NCBI RefSeq assembly: GCF_009664855.1
Contig: NZ_CP045928.1
Location: 4,527,186-4,591,185, forward strand
Length of the DNA stretch: 64,000 nucleotides
Direction: 5' to 3'
DNA from: Flavobacterium sp. SLB02
GTDB lineage: Bacteria > Bacteroidota > Bacteroidia > Flavobacteriales > Flavobacteriaceae
This document shows, piece after piece, positions 7,486 to 15,149 of this stretch. A model generated the notes under the pieces. That model was not told the origin of the DNA. It did not search any database and saw only the letters and a list, made by a program, of their open reading frames with translations. Each line of letters begins with the position of its first letter. The stretch's first letter is position 1. The position numbers and the translations under genes were made by a program.

Positions 7486-9599
7486 TATTGTGGCTGATGT
7501 GCTGCTTTTAATAAATCGTTTACTGTTTTTACCGGATTAAAAGTAATCAAGGGTACTGCCACAAAAATAGTCAACCAGTTTGCCATTGCGCCATTCCATA
7601 AGCCCGGTAATTCGTAGCTCTTAACTATTTTTCCCTCGACACTTTTCTCGACTATAAAACCTGCTTTGTGATCTACAAATTGCAGTAAATCAAACTTTTC
7701 ATTTTTATAGTTTTTAATTCCGCAAACCAGATCAACCGGATTAAAATGAGTTGCTTCGGCAAGAATTTCCGTTTGTTTTTTGTTCGCCAAATCTACTTGC
7801 GACGTTTCTACAATTTGCAACGAAACAGCTCCTTTATCATTTCTCACCCAAAATGGTCCTCCACCCGGTTCTCCTTCATTTTTTACCATTCCGCAAACGC
7901 GAATAGGCCTGTCCAGCAATTCTTTTATTTTATTGACTTTATTCTCGAAAGTGAATTTATTAAAATCATTACTTAACTCAATATTGAGTTTCTGCATTAA
8001 AAAAGCAACAATTTCTTCGATGTTTTCTTCTTTTATTTCCTGCTTTTCAATTGCATTTAAATAACCGAAAACTTTTTGCTGCACTTTTATTAAAACACCG
8101 GCCAAAGCCTTTTTATACAATGCAATTTTATCAATATGATTTTGAATTACATTGTCAATGTTTTTTATAAAAATAATATCCGAATCGAGTTCTTTTAAAT
8201 TTTCTATTAATGCGCCATGTCCTCCTGGTCTAAAAACCAAATGATTGTCTTTGTCCCTGATAGGATTATTTTTTGCATCGACACAAATAGAATCGGTGCT
8301 TTTGTTTTGGTACGAATAACCAATATCAATTTTAATTTTCGAATCCTGTTCTACTTTTTCTTTTAGTACCTCAACTTCGTTTTCAAATAAAGCCTGATGA
8401 ATTTCAGAAACCGTAAAATGCAAATTAGAAACCTGATTTGAAGTTGCATAATGTACACATTCGTTCAAATGTTCTTCTATTGGGTTTGCTATATGTGTTT
8501 TATAATGATGAAATGGCAAAACTGCTTTTGGTTTGTTTGCAAAATCAAAGTAATCAGAATCTAGTAATATCTTTACGAAATAATAATTTTTATAATCGCG
8601 GTCTAAAGTTTCAAAATCAGGATAAACCTCTTTAAGCTTTTGGTCTACTGATTTAAAGAACGGAAACTTATCCATTGCCACAATAAAAATAGACAAATCA
8701 CTTTCTTTTTTTCTGTTGATATAAGCGTTTATCGTTTCTTTTTTAATATCAAAATCATTCAAAAAAGCGCTTAAAAATTTAAACATTCTGCTTGCCGCGC
8801 CTGATGCCGGAACAAACTTTTTTAGTTTTAATGTCTCTTTTTGAAGATCAAAAAAATGAGCCCTTTCTTCAAATTCAGCTTCTGAGAGACTTAAAATCCC
8901 GTTATTGATCGTTGCCGGGCTTATTAAGTTGCTTTTTAAAATGCCGTTCTTAAAAATTTCAAGCTGTTTTAGAATTTTATCAAAAGGGATTCCGTGATTG
9001 TATATCTGCACAAAATCTGCTGATGAAAAACCATGTTGTTTTGCCACAGACAAATTATCAATAATTGCAGTTGCTTTTGCCAAACGGCTTTCTTTATCAC
9101 CGGATAGTGTTATAAAGGGCTTTTTGGTATCAATTAGGGTTTGTTTAAAAACAGAGAATACAGATTCCCTCCCATCAGGAGTATCTCTAATGTCGTCTTT
9201 CTCCCAGGGAACATCTATATCTGTAAGGAAAAATAAATCGTAATCATGTTCTAATGCCGCTTCGTTTAAAAGCGGATCACAAAAACCATAATACATTTCA
9301 GAGAAAACTTTGGTCACCATCAAATTAGTATCAGAAAACAAATACTTTTTTGCCGAGGCCAATTTTTTATTTTCTAATGCAACCTGTCCATACGCAATAG
9401 GCAGCATATCATCGGCAACACAAATGTGTTGGTTCTCTTCCCATTTTTCCTGCAAATAATCACGTGCAAACTCAGGAACCCATTCGGTTTCGTAATATTC
9501 TGCAAGTTGTTTTGCCAATGTAGTTTTGCCCGTACTTTCAGGACCAAATAAGGCAATTTTTATGATAGCTGTTTTTTGCTGTCTAAGATTTTTCTCCAT
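7485..9599 (-). CDS. NadR-like nucleoside kinase fused to a DUF4301 domain
   Basis: Start set at the ATG 9599 (MEKNLRQQKTAIIKI), giving 704 residues; the open frame extends upstream but only through the pnuC gene. Residues about 12-185 are a NadR-type kinase with P-loop FGPESTGKTTL and the family phrase EWVPEFARDYL; relatives phosphorylate nicotinamide riboside. Residues about 195-704 match DUF4301, a Bacteroidota family of unknown function with conserved FVPASGAASRMFKFL and FRPGGHGALIENL, reminiscent of nucleotidyl transferase-type motifs. The gene overlaps pnuC by 40 bases and arfB by 1, so transport, kinase and DUF4301 are tightly coupled. Substrate may be nicotinamide riboside or, given the TPP riboswitch nearby, thiamine. 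Confidence 0.8.
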   Translation of the reverse strand: MEKNLRQQKTAIIKIALFGPESTGKTTLAKQLAEYYETEWVPEFARDYLQEKWEENQHICVADDMLPIAYGQVALENKKLASAKKYLFSDTNLMVTKVFSEMYYGFCDPLLNEAALEHDYDLFFLTDIDVPWEKDDIRDTPDGRESVFSVFKQTLIDTKKPFITLSGDKESRLAKATAIIDNLSVAKQHGFSSADFVQIYNHGIPFDKILKQLEIFKNGILKSNLISPATINNGILSLSEAEFEERAHFFDLQKETLKLKKFVPASGAASRMFKFLSAFLNDFDIKKETINAYINRKKESDLSIFIVAMDKFPFFKSVDQKLKEVYPDFETLDRDYKNYYFVKILLDSDYFDFANKPKAVLPFHHYKTHIANPIEEHLNECVHYATSNQVSNLHFTVSEIHQALFENEVEVLKEKVEQDSKIKIDIGYSYQNKSTDSICVDAKNNPIRDKDNHLVFRPGGHGALIENLKELDSDIIFIKNIDNVIQNHIDKIALYKKALAGVLIKVQQKVFGYLNAIEKQEIKEENIEEIVAFLMQKLNIELSNDFNKFTFENKVNKIKELLDRPIRVCGMVKNEGEPGGGPFWVRNDKGAVSLQIVETSQVDLANKKQTEILAEATHFNPVDLVCGIKNYKNEKFDLLQFVDHKAGFIVEKSVEGKIVKSYELPGLWNGAMANWLTIFVAVPLITFNPVKTVNDLLKAAHQPQ

Positions 9600-10183
9600 T
9601 CTAAATAAGCTGAAATAGCCAAAATTGTAAAAATTAAATATTGTAGCGACAACATCCCTAAACCGCGATAGGCATAAAGAGGTACTACAATAATGTCGCC
9701 AATGATCCAAAGTGTCCAGTTTTCGATCTTTTTCCTGGCCATGTACCACATTCCTGCAAAAAATATTCCAGACGAAATCATGTCGACATAATTGTCATTT
9801 TTGATCTCGTAATCAAAATATTTATAAATTCCGAAAACTACAAAAACAGTTACAAAAAACAGTATAACTCCAATTATTTTTTCATTAACATTTGTTCTCG
9901 TAATTGGCAAATTATCTTCTACGGTTCCGCCTTTTGCCCAAACATACCAACCGTAAATACTCATTATAGAGAAATAACCATTAATAATCATATCGCCAAT
10001 ATAACCTGCAACGTATAACAAATACACCGAAATAACGGTCGCAATTAGTCCTGTTGGGTATACCCAGATATTTTCTTTCTTCGCAAACCAAACACTTAAA
10101 ATCCCACAAACAAAAACTAAAAATTCCAGGGCAATATGCCAAAGTGGAGCGTTTTTGTAACTTTCAAGAAAAAAATCTATCAT
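9560..10183 (-). CDS. PnuC-family vitamin transporter (nicotinamide riboside or thiamine)
   Basis: 207-residue inner-membrane protein with about seven hydrophobic segments. It carries PnuC signatures: NGYFSIMSIYGWYVWAKG in the middle and IENWTLWIIGDIIVVPLYAYRG near the end. PnuC proteins are facilitated transporters that trap nicotinamide riboside after phosphorylation by a NadR-type kinase; in Bacteroidota a paralogue (PnuT) carries thiamine. The kinase fused downstream fits trapping of either substrate. The nearby TPP-controlled receptor favours thiamine, but no riboswitch precedes this operon, so the substrate stays open. It follows the GGGPS-like gene by 28 bases. Confidence 0.85.
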   Translation of the reverse strand: MIDFFLESYKNAPLWHIALEFLVFVCGILSVWFAKKENIWVYPTGLIATVISVYLLYVAGYIGDMIINGYFSIMSIYGWYVWAKGGTVEDNLPITRTNVNEKIIGVILFFVTVFVVFGIYKYFDYEIKNDNYVDMISSGIFFAGMWYMARKKIENWTLWIIGDIIVVPLYAYRGLGMLSLQYLIFTILAISAYLEWRKILDSKKQLS

Positions 10184-10211
10184 TGGGCTGGTTGTTTTTG
10201 GTGGTTCTTAA

Positions 10212-10940
10212 TTATGATTCAAAAAAATGACTGTCGTTTTCGAAAGCAGTCCCTATAACGACCAGATCTGCACCGGCAGTATAGGCATTTTGAATTCCTT
10301 GCAAATCTACAATTCCTCCTCCAACAATAATAGGAATATTGACATTTTGAGCAATTAACTGTATCATTTCCAGCGGAACCGGTTTCTTTGCTCCACTTCC
10401 CGCCTCCAGATAAATCAATTGATTGCCTAACATTTCTCCGGCCTGTGCAGTGGCCAGAACCAAATCAAAATTTTCTCTGTTTAATGGCTTTGTTTTGCTT
10501 ACTCGTGCTACGGCAGTTTCATTACCGCTTTCGATCAAAATATAACCTGTAGAAATAACTTCAAGGTTCGTTTTTTTAAGAATTGGTGCTGCCTGAACCT
10601 GATATTCTATCAAATAATCCGGATTTCTTCCGGATAATAAAGACAAGAACAAAATAGCATCGGCCTGAGGTGAAATTTGCGACGGATTACCCGGAAATAT
10701 TACAACGGGCAAATTTGTTTTTTGTTTTAATGCTGCAATTAAATCCTCTAAGATTGTAGATTCTACAATACTTCCTCCCACAAAAATATGTGTTGCAGGC
10801 GATTGATTGATTTTAAGCAGCAAATGATCTAAATTTTCCCAAACAATTTTATCAGGATCTAAAAGTATGGCGAGTAATTTTTGTCTGTTACTTTTAGCTT
10901 CCAGAATTTGCTGGCGTATATTGGGTATTTTTTGTCTCAT
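10212..10940 (-). CDS. Geranylgeranylglyceryl/heptaprenylglyceryl phosphate synthase (GGGPS/PcrB family)
   Basis: 242-residue TIM-barrel prenyltransferase. Seen are LLAILLDPDKI near the N-terminus, IFVGGSIV, VVIFPGNPSQIS, the substrate-phosphate loop YLEAGSGAKKPV and the C-terminal phosphate-binding PIIVGGGIVDLQGIQNAYTAGADLVVIGTAFE. The family joins sn-glycerol-1-phosphate to a polyprenyl diphosphate; Bacteroidota carry group II members although their membranes are ester lipids. First gene of a four-gene operon with pnuC, the kinase fusion and arfB. The biological lipid product in this lineage is not established. Confidence 0.9.
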   Translation of the reverse strand: MRQKIPNIRQQILEAKSNRQKLLAILLDPDKIVWENLDHLLLKINQSPATHIFVGGSIVESTILEDLIAALKQKTNLPVVIFPGNPSQISPQADAILFLSLLSGRNPDYLIEYQVQAAPILKKTNLEVISTGYILIESGNETAVARVSKTKPLNRENFDLVLATAQAGEMLGNQLIYLEAGSGAKKPVPLEMIQLIAQNVNIPIIVGGGIVDLQGIQNAYTAGADLVVIGTAFENDSHFFES

Positions 10941-10993
10941 AACGGGCGTAAAAGTAAAAGTTTTTTAATGTAGAAGAACTATTTTGAATGAAT

Positions 10994-11001
10994 TATATTT
11001 G
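10994..11001 (+). promoter_or_regulatory. Promoter -7 box of the Crp/Fnr regulator
   Basis: TATATTTG, a perfect TAnnTTTG, 22 bases before the ATG at 11023. No convincing -33 element at the usual distance. Confidence 0.5.
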
Positions 11002-11022
11002 TGTTATAGCTAAAACAAAATT

Positions 11023-11619
11023 ATGATTGCAATTGATCTGTTGGAGAAATATGGCGCATTGAAGAAATCTTTCGATAAAAACCAAATTATTTTTGAAGAA
11101 GGCAATCTTCCAACGCATTACTATCAGATCATTTCCGGCGAGGTAAAAATGAGCAATTACAATGATGACGGCCGAGAATTTATTCAGGGTATTTTCTATA
11201 AAGAGCAATCTTTTGGAGAACCGCCTTTATTTTTAAACCAAAATTATCCTGCCAATGCAATCGCTGCCCAAGATGCAGAAGTTCTTGTGCTGCCTAAAAG
11301 CAGTTTTATGAAATTGCTCGAAGAAAATGCCAACGTGAGTATTAAAATCATCGAGAATTTAGCGCAGCGATTGTATTATAAATCGGTTATGGCGGCAGAG
11401 ATGTCTACGCAGGAACCTGAACACCGTGTCCTTAAATTAATCGATCACGGAATCGCTTATTTTAATTTTCAAAAAGATGAAAACGGTTACCTCATCAATT
11501 TTACCAGACAACAGATTGGAGATTTAACCGGTTTGCGCGTCGAAACCGTAATTAGAACCATAAAAGCTCTTGAGAAAAAAGGTGTTCTGAAGATCATAAA
11601 CAGAAAAGTATACCGATAA
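11023..11619 (+). CDS. Crp/Fnr-family transcriptional regulator
   Basis: 198 residues. Residues about 15-125 form a cyclic-nucleotide-binding-type jelly roll (FEEGNLPTHYYQIISGEVKMSNYNDDGREF and FGEPPLFLNQNYPANAIA). Residues about 130-198 include the Crp-type winged helix with recognition helix in FTRQQIGDLTGLRVETVIRTIKALEKKG. There is no N-terminal cluster of cysteines, so it is not an oxygen-sensing FeS Fnr; heme or another ligand is possible. It is divergent from the GGGPS operon and lies directly upstream of a membrane protein/hemoglobin pair whose promoter has an Fnr-like palindrome, its probable target. Confidence 0.9.
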   Translation: MIAIDLLEKYGALKKSFDKNQIIFEEGNLPTHYYQIISGEVKMSNYNDDGREFIQGIFYKEQSFGEPPLFLNQNYPANAIAAQDAEVLVLPKSSFMKLLEENANVSIKIIENLAQRLYYKSVMAAEMSTQEPEHRVLKLIDHGIAYFNFQKDENGYLINFTRQQIGDLTGLRVETVIRTIKALEKKGVLKIINRKVYR

Positions 11620-11631
11620 AAAAGTTCTTGT

Positions 11632-11651
11632 TTTATGATTTTAATCATAAA
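11632..11651 (+). promoter_or_regulatory. Fnr-like palindromic operator
   Basis: TTTATGATT-TT-AATCATAAA: 9-bp perfect arms around a 2-base centre, containing TGAT-N4-ATCA, the Crp/Fnr core. The centre (11641.5) lies about 41 bases upstream of the transcription start inferred from the -7 box at 11672. Confidence 0.7.
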
Positions 11652-11671
11652 TACGAGGTGTAAAGTGCTTG

Positions 11672-11679
11672 TACCTTTG
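11672..11679 (+). promoter_or_regulatory. Promoter -7 box of the membrane protein/hemoglobin operon
   Basis: TACCTTTG matches TAnnTTTG and lies 20 bases before the ATG at 11700. The -33 position has no TTG, consistent with dependence on an activator bound at 11632-11651. Confidence 0.6.
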
Positions 11680-11699
11680 TTACTCTAAAAACAAATATT

Positions 11700-11987
11700 A
11701 TGACACTTTATCAAACAACATTCGAAAATTTCAATAAAAATTATATGGGTTCTGCAGCAATGGCTGTAATTGGTCAAAGCTGTTTAGGCGCCGCTGCAGC
11801 GATGTATATTCTTTCTCACGGAACCTCTATTGGTCAAATGATACAATTAGGAATTATTGTATTAGCTTGTATTCTTGCCAACACTTCTATACTTGCACAA
11901 ATGAAACACAAAGTGGTTTTTAACTTTATCATTACAAGTGCTATTTTAAGTGTTTTACTTATCATCCTGAACAATTTTATCCTATGA
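11700..11987 (+). CDS. Small membrane protein, hypothetical, paired with truncated hemoglobin
   Basis: 95 residues with three hydrophobic helices at about 17-38, 46-65 and 71-94 and a polar N-terminus (MTLYQTTFENFNKN). I do not recognise a named family. It carries no cysteines or histidines in an obvious metal or heme site except Cys27 and Cys57 within helices. It is the first gene after the Fnr-like operator and its stop overlaps the hemoglobin start (ATGA), so the two are translated together. A membrane partner for the globin, or a protein induced under low oxygen or nitrosative stress, is inferred from context only. Confidence 0.7.
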   Translation: MTLYQTTFENFNKNYMGSAAMAVIGQSCLGAAAAMYILSHGTSIGQMIQLGIIVLACILANTSILAQMKHKVVFNFIITSAILSVLLIILNNFIL

Positions 11988-12400
11988 GAAAACCAATAGA
12001 AAACAGGGTTGATATCTCTTGTTTAGTACATCAGTTTTATGCTAAAATAAGAGCCGATGAAGAAATCGGCTTTTATTTTAATACGATGATTAAAGATTGG
12101 GATTCGCATCTGGAAAAGCTGATTGATTTTTGGGAAACGAATTTGTTTGCTGTAAAAAAATACAAAGGAAATCCGCATGCTGTACACAACGAAGTTGATG
12201 CTCATTTTGAAAGCAAAATCACTTCGAACGAATTTGGTATTTGGCTTAACTATTGGTTTCAAACCATAGACGAGCATTTTGAAGGCGAAAATGCCGATAC
12301 GCTAAAAAGACGCGCCAGAAAAATGGGAACTTTTTTGTTTATGAGTATCTTTGAGCATCGTAAGAAGATGAGTGAAGCTTCTTTAGAGCATTTAAATTAA
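11984..12400 (+). CDS. Group III truncated hemoglobin
   Basis: 138 residues, the usual size of a 2-on-2 globin. The group III pattern is visible: VHQFYAKIRADEEIGFYF in the B-helix region, then KYKGNPHAVHNEVDAHFES with the expected proximal heme ligand His68, and FGIWLNYWFQTIDEHF with the conserved tryptophan-aromatic helix, followed by a basic C-terminus. Group III globins are linked to oxygen and nitric oxide chemistry (for example Ctb of Campylobacter). It is co-translated with the small membrane protein and sits downstream of a Crp/Fnr gene and its probable operator, supporting a respiratory or nitrosative-stress role. Confidence 0.88.
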   Translation: MRKPIENRVDISCLVHQFYAKIRADEEIGFYFNTMIKDWDSHLEKLIDFWETNLFAVKKYKGNPHAVHNEVDAHFESKITSNEFGIWLNYWFQTIDEHFEGENADTLKRRARKMGTFLFMSIFEHRKKMSEASLEHLN

Positions 12401-12410
12401 ACGCATTTTT

Positions 12411-12486
12411 TGTCCTTGCGAGGAACCAAGCAATCACACTAACAATTGATTTAGAAAATGAGATTGCTTCGTTCCTCGCAAGGACA
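12411..12486. repeat. Dispersed palindromic repeat
   Basis: Imperfect 25-bp arms, TGTCCTTGCGAGGAACCAAG at 12411 onward and the reverse TTCGTTCCTCGCAAGGACA ending at 12486, separated by 26 bases. A degenerate relative lies at 3401-3446. It sits between the hemoglobin gene and the converging phosphopantetheinyl transferase gene. Confidence 0.65.
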
Positions 12487-12628
12487 CGATTGTGGTTACA
12501 TTTCGAAGATGGATTAAAATCCATCCCTACAATATGCTTCGTTCCTCCGGAACTCTTTTTAATTTTTGATTTTATTATCGAAATCGAAATGACAAGATTA
12601 TCGCCAGTATTGGAATTTCATCCCAAAT

Positions 12629-13279
12629 TTATTTTTCAAAAGCATAAACCAAAGTAAAGTCCTGCCCTGAAGTACTTGACTTGATCTCTTTATAATGCAC
12701 ATCAAAATCTACTACAAGATCATTAAAATGCAGGCTGGCCTCTGTTAGGTTTTCGTTTAATGAAAAAGCATTTACCCTGATATGATCTTTGAAACTGATT
12801 CCCTTTTCGTTTCTGATTTTAAAAATCGCTTCTTTTGCGCCCCAAATTACGGTAAGTTCCTTGATATAATCGGGTGTATTTTGAGTGTTTAAGTAACTGG
12901 TTTCACTATCTACAAATTTATCAGCGATTCTTAGGATTTTTTCGCGTTGTAATTCCATGTCGATGCCTACGGTTTCGTCGCTAATGATAATAGCGGCAAA
13001 ATCGTGCGAATGTGTAATTGAGATATGATTGTGACAATTAAAATAAGGTTTCCCAAATTCGTCATAATGCATTTCGTGATCTGTAAAACCCATTTCCTGT
13101 ATTAGCATACGAACGCTCAAAAAAGCACGCTGATGCATTTGCGACTTCATTCCGTTTAGTCTTTGCTGCGTTTTATCTTTTAAGACTACCTTGCTCAATA
13201 ACTCCTCAAAAGATTCGGTTATGTGCCAAATTAAGATTTTGGTAGTTTCGTTGAATTGTATGGTTTCGAATAAAGGCAT
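12629..13279 (-). CDS. 4'-phosphopantetheinyl transferase (Sfp/AcpS superfamily)
   Basis: 216 residues. The magnesium and catalytic motifs are present: VGIDMELQREKI with Asp107 and Glu109, and WGAKEAIFKIRN with Glu150 and Lys154. ISITHSHDFAAIII is the usual substrate-facing strand before the GIDxE motif. The enzyme transfers phosphopantetheine from coenzyme A to a serine of acyl or peptidyl carrier proteins. The length and the two-subdomain pattern fit the Sfp type more than the short trimeric AcpS. No carrier protein or synthase gene is in the window, so its partner is unknown; it may serve fatty-acid or flexirubin-type synthesis. Confidence 0.88.
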   Translation of the reverse strand: MPLFETIQFNETTKILIWHITESFEELLSKVVLKDKTQQRLNGMKSQMHQRAFLSVRMLIQEMGFTDHEMHYDEFGKPYFNCHNHISITHSHDFAAIIISDETVGIDMELQREKILRIADKFVDSETSYLNTQNTPDYIKELTVIWGAKEAIFKIRNEKGISFKDHIRVNAFSLNENLTEASLHFNDLVVDFDVHYKEIKSSTSGQDFTLVYAFEK

Positions 13280-13370
13280 TCTTTTTTAATTATGAATTAT
13301 GAGTTTTAAGTTATGAATTATTTTCCGGATTTGAAAACTGAACTTCTTATTTAATGTCTCGTCTTTTTAG

Positions 13371-13443
13371 ACCTGATGGAAACGGCATCCTTTTGTGGTG
13401 GGGTTCACCACAAAAGATATAGTGGACAGCAGGAAATAGCTCC
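13371..13443. repeat. Structured intergenic element with strong hairpin
   Basis: CTTTTGTGGTG (13390-13400) and CACCACAAAAG (13406-13416) form a perfect 11-bp stem with a 5-base loop GGGTT. Flanks GATGGAAACGGCATC and ATATAGTGGACAGCAGG look like conserved parts of an element I have seen between genes in flavobacteria. The rest of 13280-13563 is AT-rich without other structure. Confidence 0.5.
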
Positions 13444-13558
13444 TTATTTTCAAAATCATCTTACAACAAGTAAATTATTTAGCTAAAGTTCAAAAGATTA
13501 AGAAATTAAACATTTCACAAATCTTATAGAAAGTAGGTAAAATTAAAAACCTATTCCG

Positions 13559-13566
13559 TAAATTTG
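13559..13566 (+). promoter_or_regulatory. Promoter -7 box of ahcY
   Basis: TAAATTTG, perfect TAnnTTTG. It overlaps the TTG codon at 13564, which excludes that codon as the start and supports the ATG at 13600. Confidence 0.6.
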
Positions 13567-13599
13567 CAAAAATTTTACAATATACAAATATACTATATA

Positions 13600-14916
13600 A
13601 TGAGTACTACAACTACGCCTTTTGTGGCTTTCAAAGTAAAAGACATCTCTCTAGCGGCTTGGGGAAGAAAAGAAATTGAATTGGCTGAAGCTGAAATGCC
13701 AGGTTTAATGGCTCTTCGCGCTGAATATAAAGACGAACAACCTCTTGCAGGTGCTCGTATCGCTGGATGTTTACACATGACGATCCAGACTGCAGTTTTA
13801 ATCGAAACTTTAATTGCTCTTGGTGCAGAGGTTACATGGTCTTCTTGTAACATTTTCTCTACTCAGGATCAGGCTGCTGCTGCTATTGCTGCTGCAGGAA
13901 TTCAGGTTTATGCATGGAAAGGTTTAGATGAGCAATCATTTGACTGGTGTATTGAGCAAACTTTATTCTTTGGCGAAGACAGAAAACCTTTGAACATGAT
14001 CCTTGATGACGGTGGAGATTTAACTAACATGGTTATTGATCGTTTCCCGGAATTGGTTCCTGGAATCAAAGGATTATCTGAAGAAACTACAACTGGAGTC
14101 CACAGACTCTACGAAAGAGTAAAAGCCGGAACTTTACCAATGCCTGCAATCAACATTAATGACTCTGTTACTAAATCTAAATTTGATAACAAATACGGTT
14201 GTAAAGAATCTGCTGTAGATGCTGTACGTCGTGCTACTGACTTAATGTTGGCTGGAAAAAGAGTTATTGTTTGCGGATACGGTGATGTTGGAAAAGGAAC
14301 TGCTGCTTCTTTTAGAGGTGCCGGATCTATTGTAACGGTTACTGAAATCGATCCAATTTGTGCTTTACAAGCTGCAATGGACGGTTACGAAGTTAAAAAA
14401 TTAAATACTGTAATTGCTACTGCTGATATCATCATTACAACTACAGGAAATAAAGATATCGTTCTTGGAGAGCACTTCGAACAAATGAAAGACAAAACTG
14501 TTGTTTGTAACATTGGTCACTTTGACAACGAAATTGATATGGCTTGGTTGAACAAAAACCACGGTGCATCGAAAATCGAAATCAAACCACAAGTTGACAA
14601 ATACACTATCGCTGGAAAAGATATCATCATTCTTGCTGAAGGTCGTTTGGTAAACCTTGGTTGTGCTACAGGTCACCCAAGTTTTGTGATGAGTAACTCA
14701 TTTACCAACCAAACTCTTGCTCAAATCGAATTATGGAAAAACAGCGCTGCTTACAACAATGACGTTTATATGTTACCAAAACATTTAGATGAAAAAGTTG
14801 CTGCTTTGCACCTTGCTAAATTAGGAGTTGAATTGGAAACTTTACGTGACGATCAGGCTGCTTATATTGGTGTTCCGGTTGAAGGTCCTTTCAAACCAGA
14901 GTACTACAGATACTAA
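13600..14916 (+). CDS. ahcY: Adenosylhomocysteinase
   Basis: 438 residues from the ATG at 13600 (MSTTTTPFVAFKVKDISLA); an in-frame TTG 36 bases upstream falls inside the promoter. The enzyme splits S-adenosylhomocysteine to adenosine and homocysteine, clearing the inhibitor of methyltransferases. Seen: AGCLHMTIQTAVLIETL and TWSSCNIFSTQDQAAAAI in the catalytic domain, the NAD-binding loop VCGYGDVGKGTA, and the C-terminal PFKPEYYRY with the conserved lysine and tyrosine. The codon use is that of a highly expressed gene. Single-gene transcript ending at a hairpin near 15000. Confidence 0.97.
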   Translation: MSTTTTPFVAFKVKDISLAAWGRKEIELAEAEMPGLMALRAEYKDEQPLAGARIAGCLHMTIQTAVLIETLIALGAEVTWSSCNIFSTQDQAAAAIAAAGIQVYAWKGLDEQSFDWCIEQTLFFGEDRKPLNMILDDGGDLTNMVIDRFPELVPGIKGLSEETTTGVHRLYERVKAGTLPMPAININDSVTKSKFDNKYGCKESAVDAVRRATDLMLAGKRVIVCGYGDVGKGTAASFRGAGSIVTVTEIDPICALQAAMDGYEVKKLNTVIATADIIITTTGNKDIVLGEHFEQMKDKTVVCNIGHFDNEIDMAWLNKNHGASKIEIKPQVDKYTIAGKDIIILAEGRLVNLGCATGHPSFVMSNSFTNQTLAQIELWKNSAAYNNDVYMLPKHLDEKVAALHLAKLGVELETLRDDQAAYIGVPVEGPFKPEYYRY

Positions 14917-14978
14917 ATAGATTTTAGATTTTAGTTCCGAAACTTCGGGATTAGATTCTTGAAATTACTAAATATTAG

Positions 14979-15006
14979 AACCCTTGCAGAAATGTGAGGG
15001 TTTTTT
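14979..15006 (+). terminator. Intrinsic terminator of ahcY
   Basis: AACCCT / AGGGTT stem followed by TTTTTT, 62 bases after the ahcY stop. Confidence 0.65.
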
Positions 15007-15149
15007 ATTTCAAAATCCTTTCCTTTATAAGTAAATTGTTTTTTATCCTTAAACACATTTCTTACAAAAAATTATATTTTTAAAAAATAAGTCCTTAATT
15101 TTAAAAATAAAATAAGTATCTATTTATCAAATACATAAATGTTATAATC

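Noticed and set aside
9600..9749. N-terminal extension of the NadR-DUF4301 gene to 9749
   Set aside because: The extra 50 residues overlap pnuC and are low-complexity shadow sequence; the ATG at 9599 opens the conserved kinase fold.
13564..13599. Upstream TTG start of ahcY
   Set aside because: The TTG lies inside the -7 promoter box, and the ATG at 13600 starts the conserved protein.
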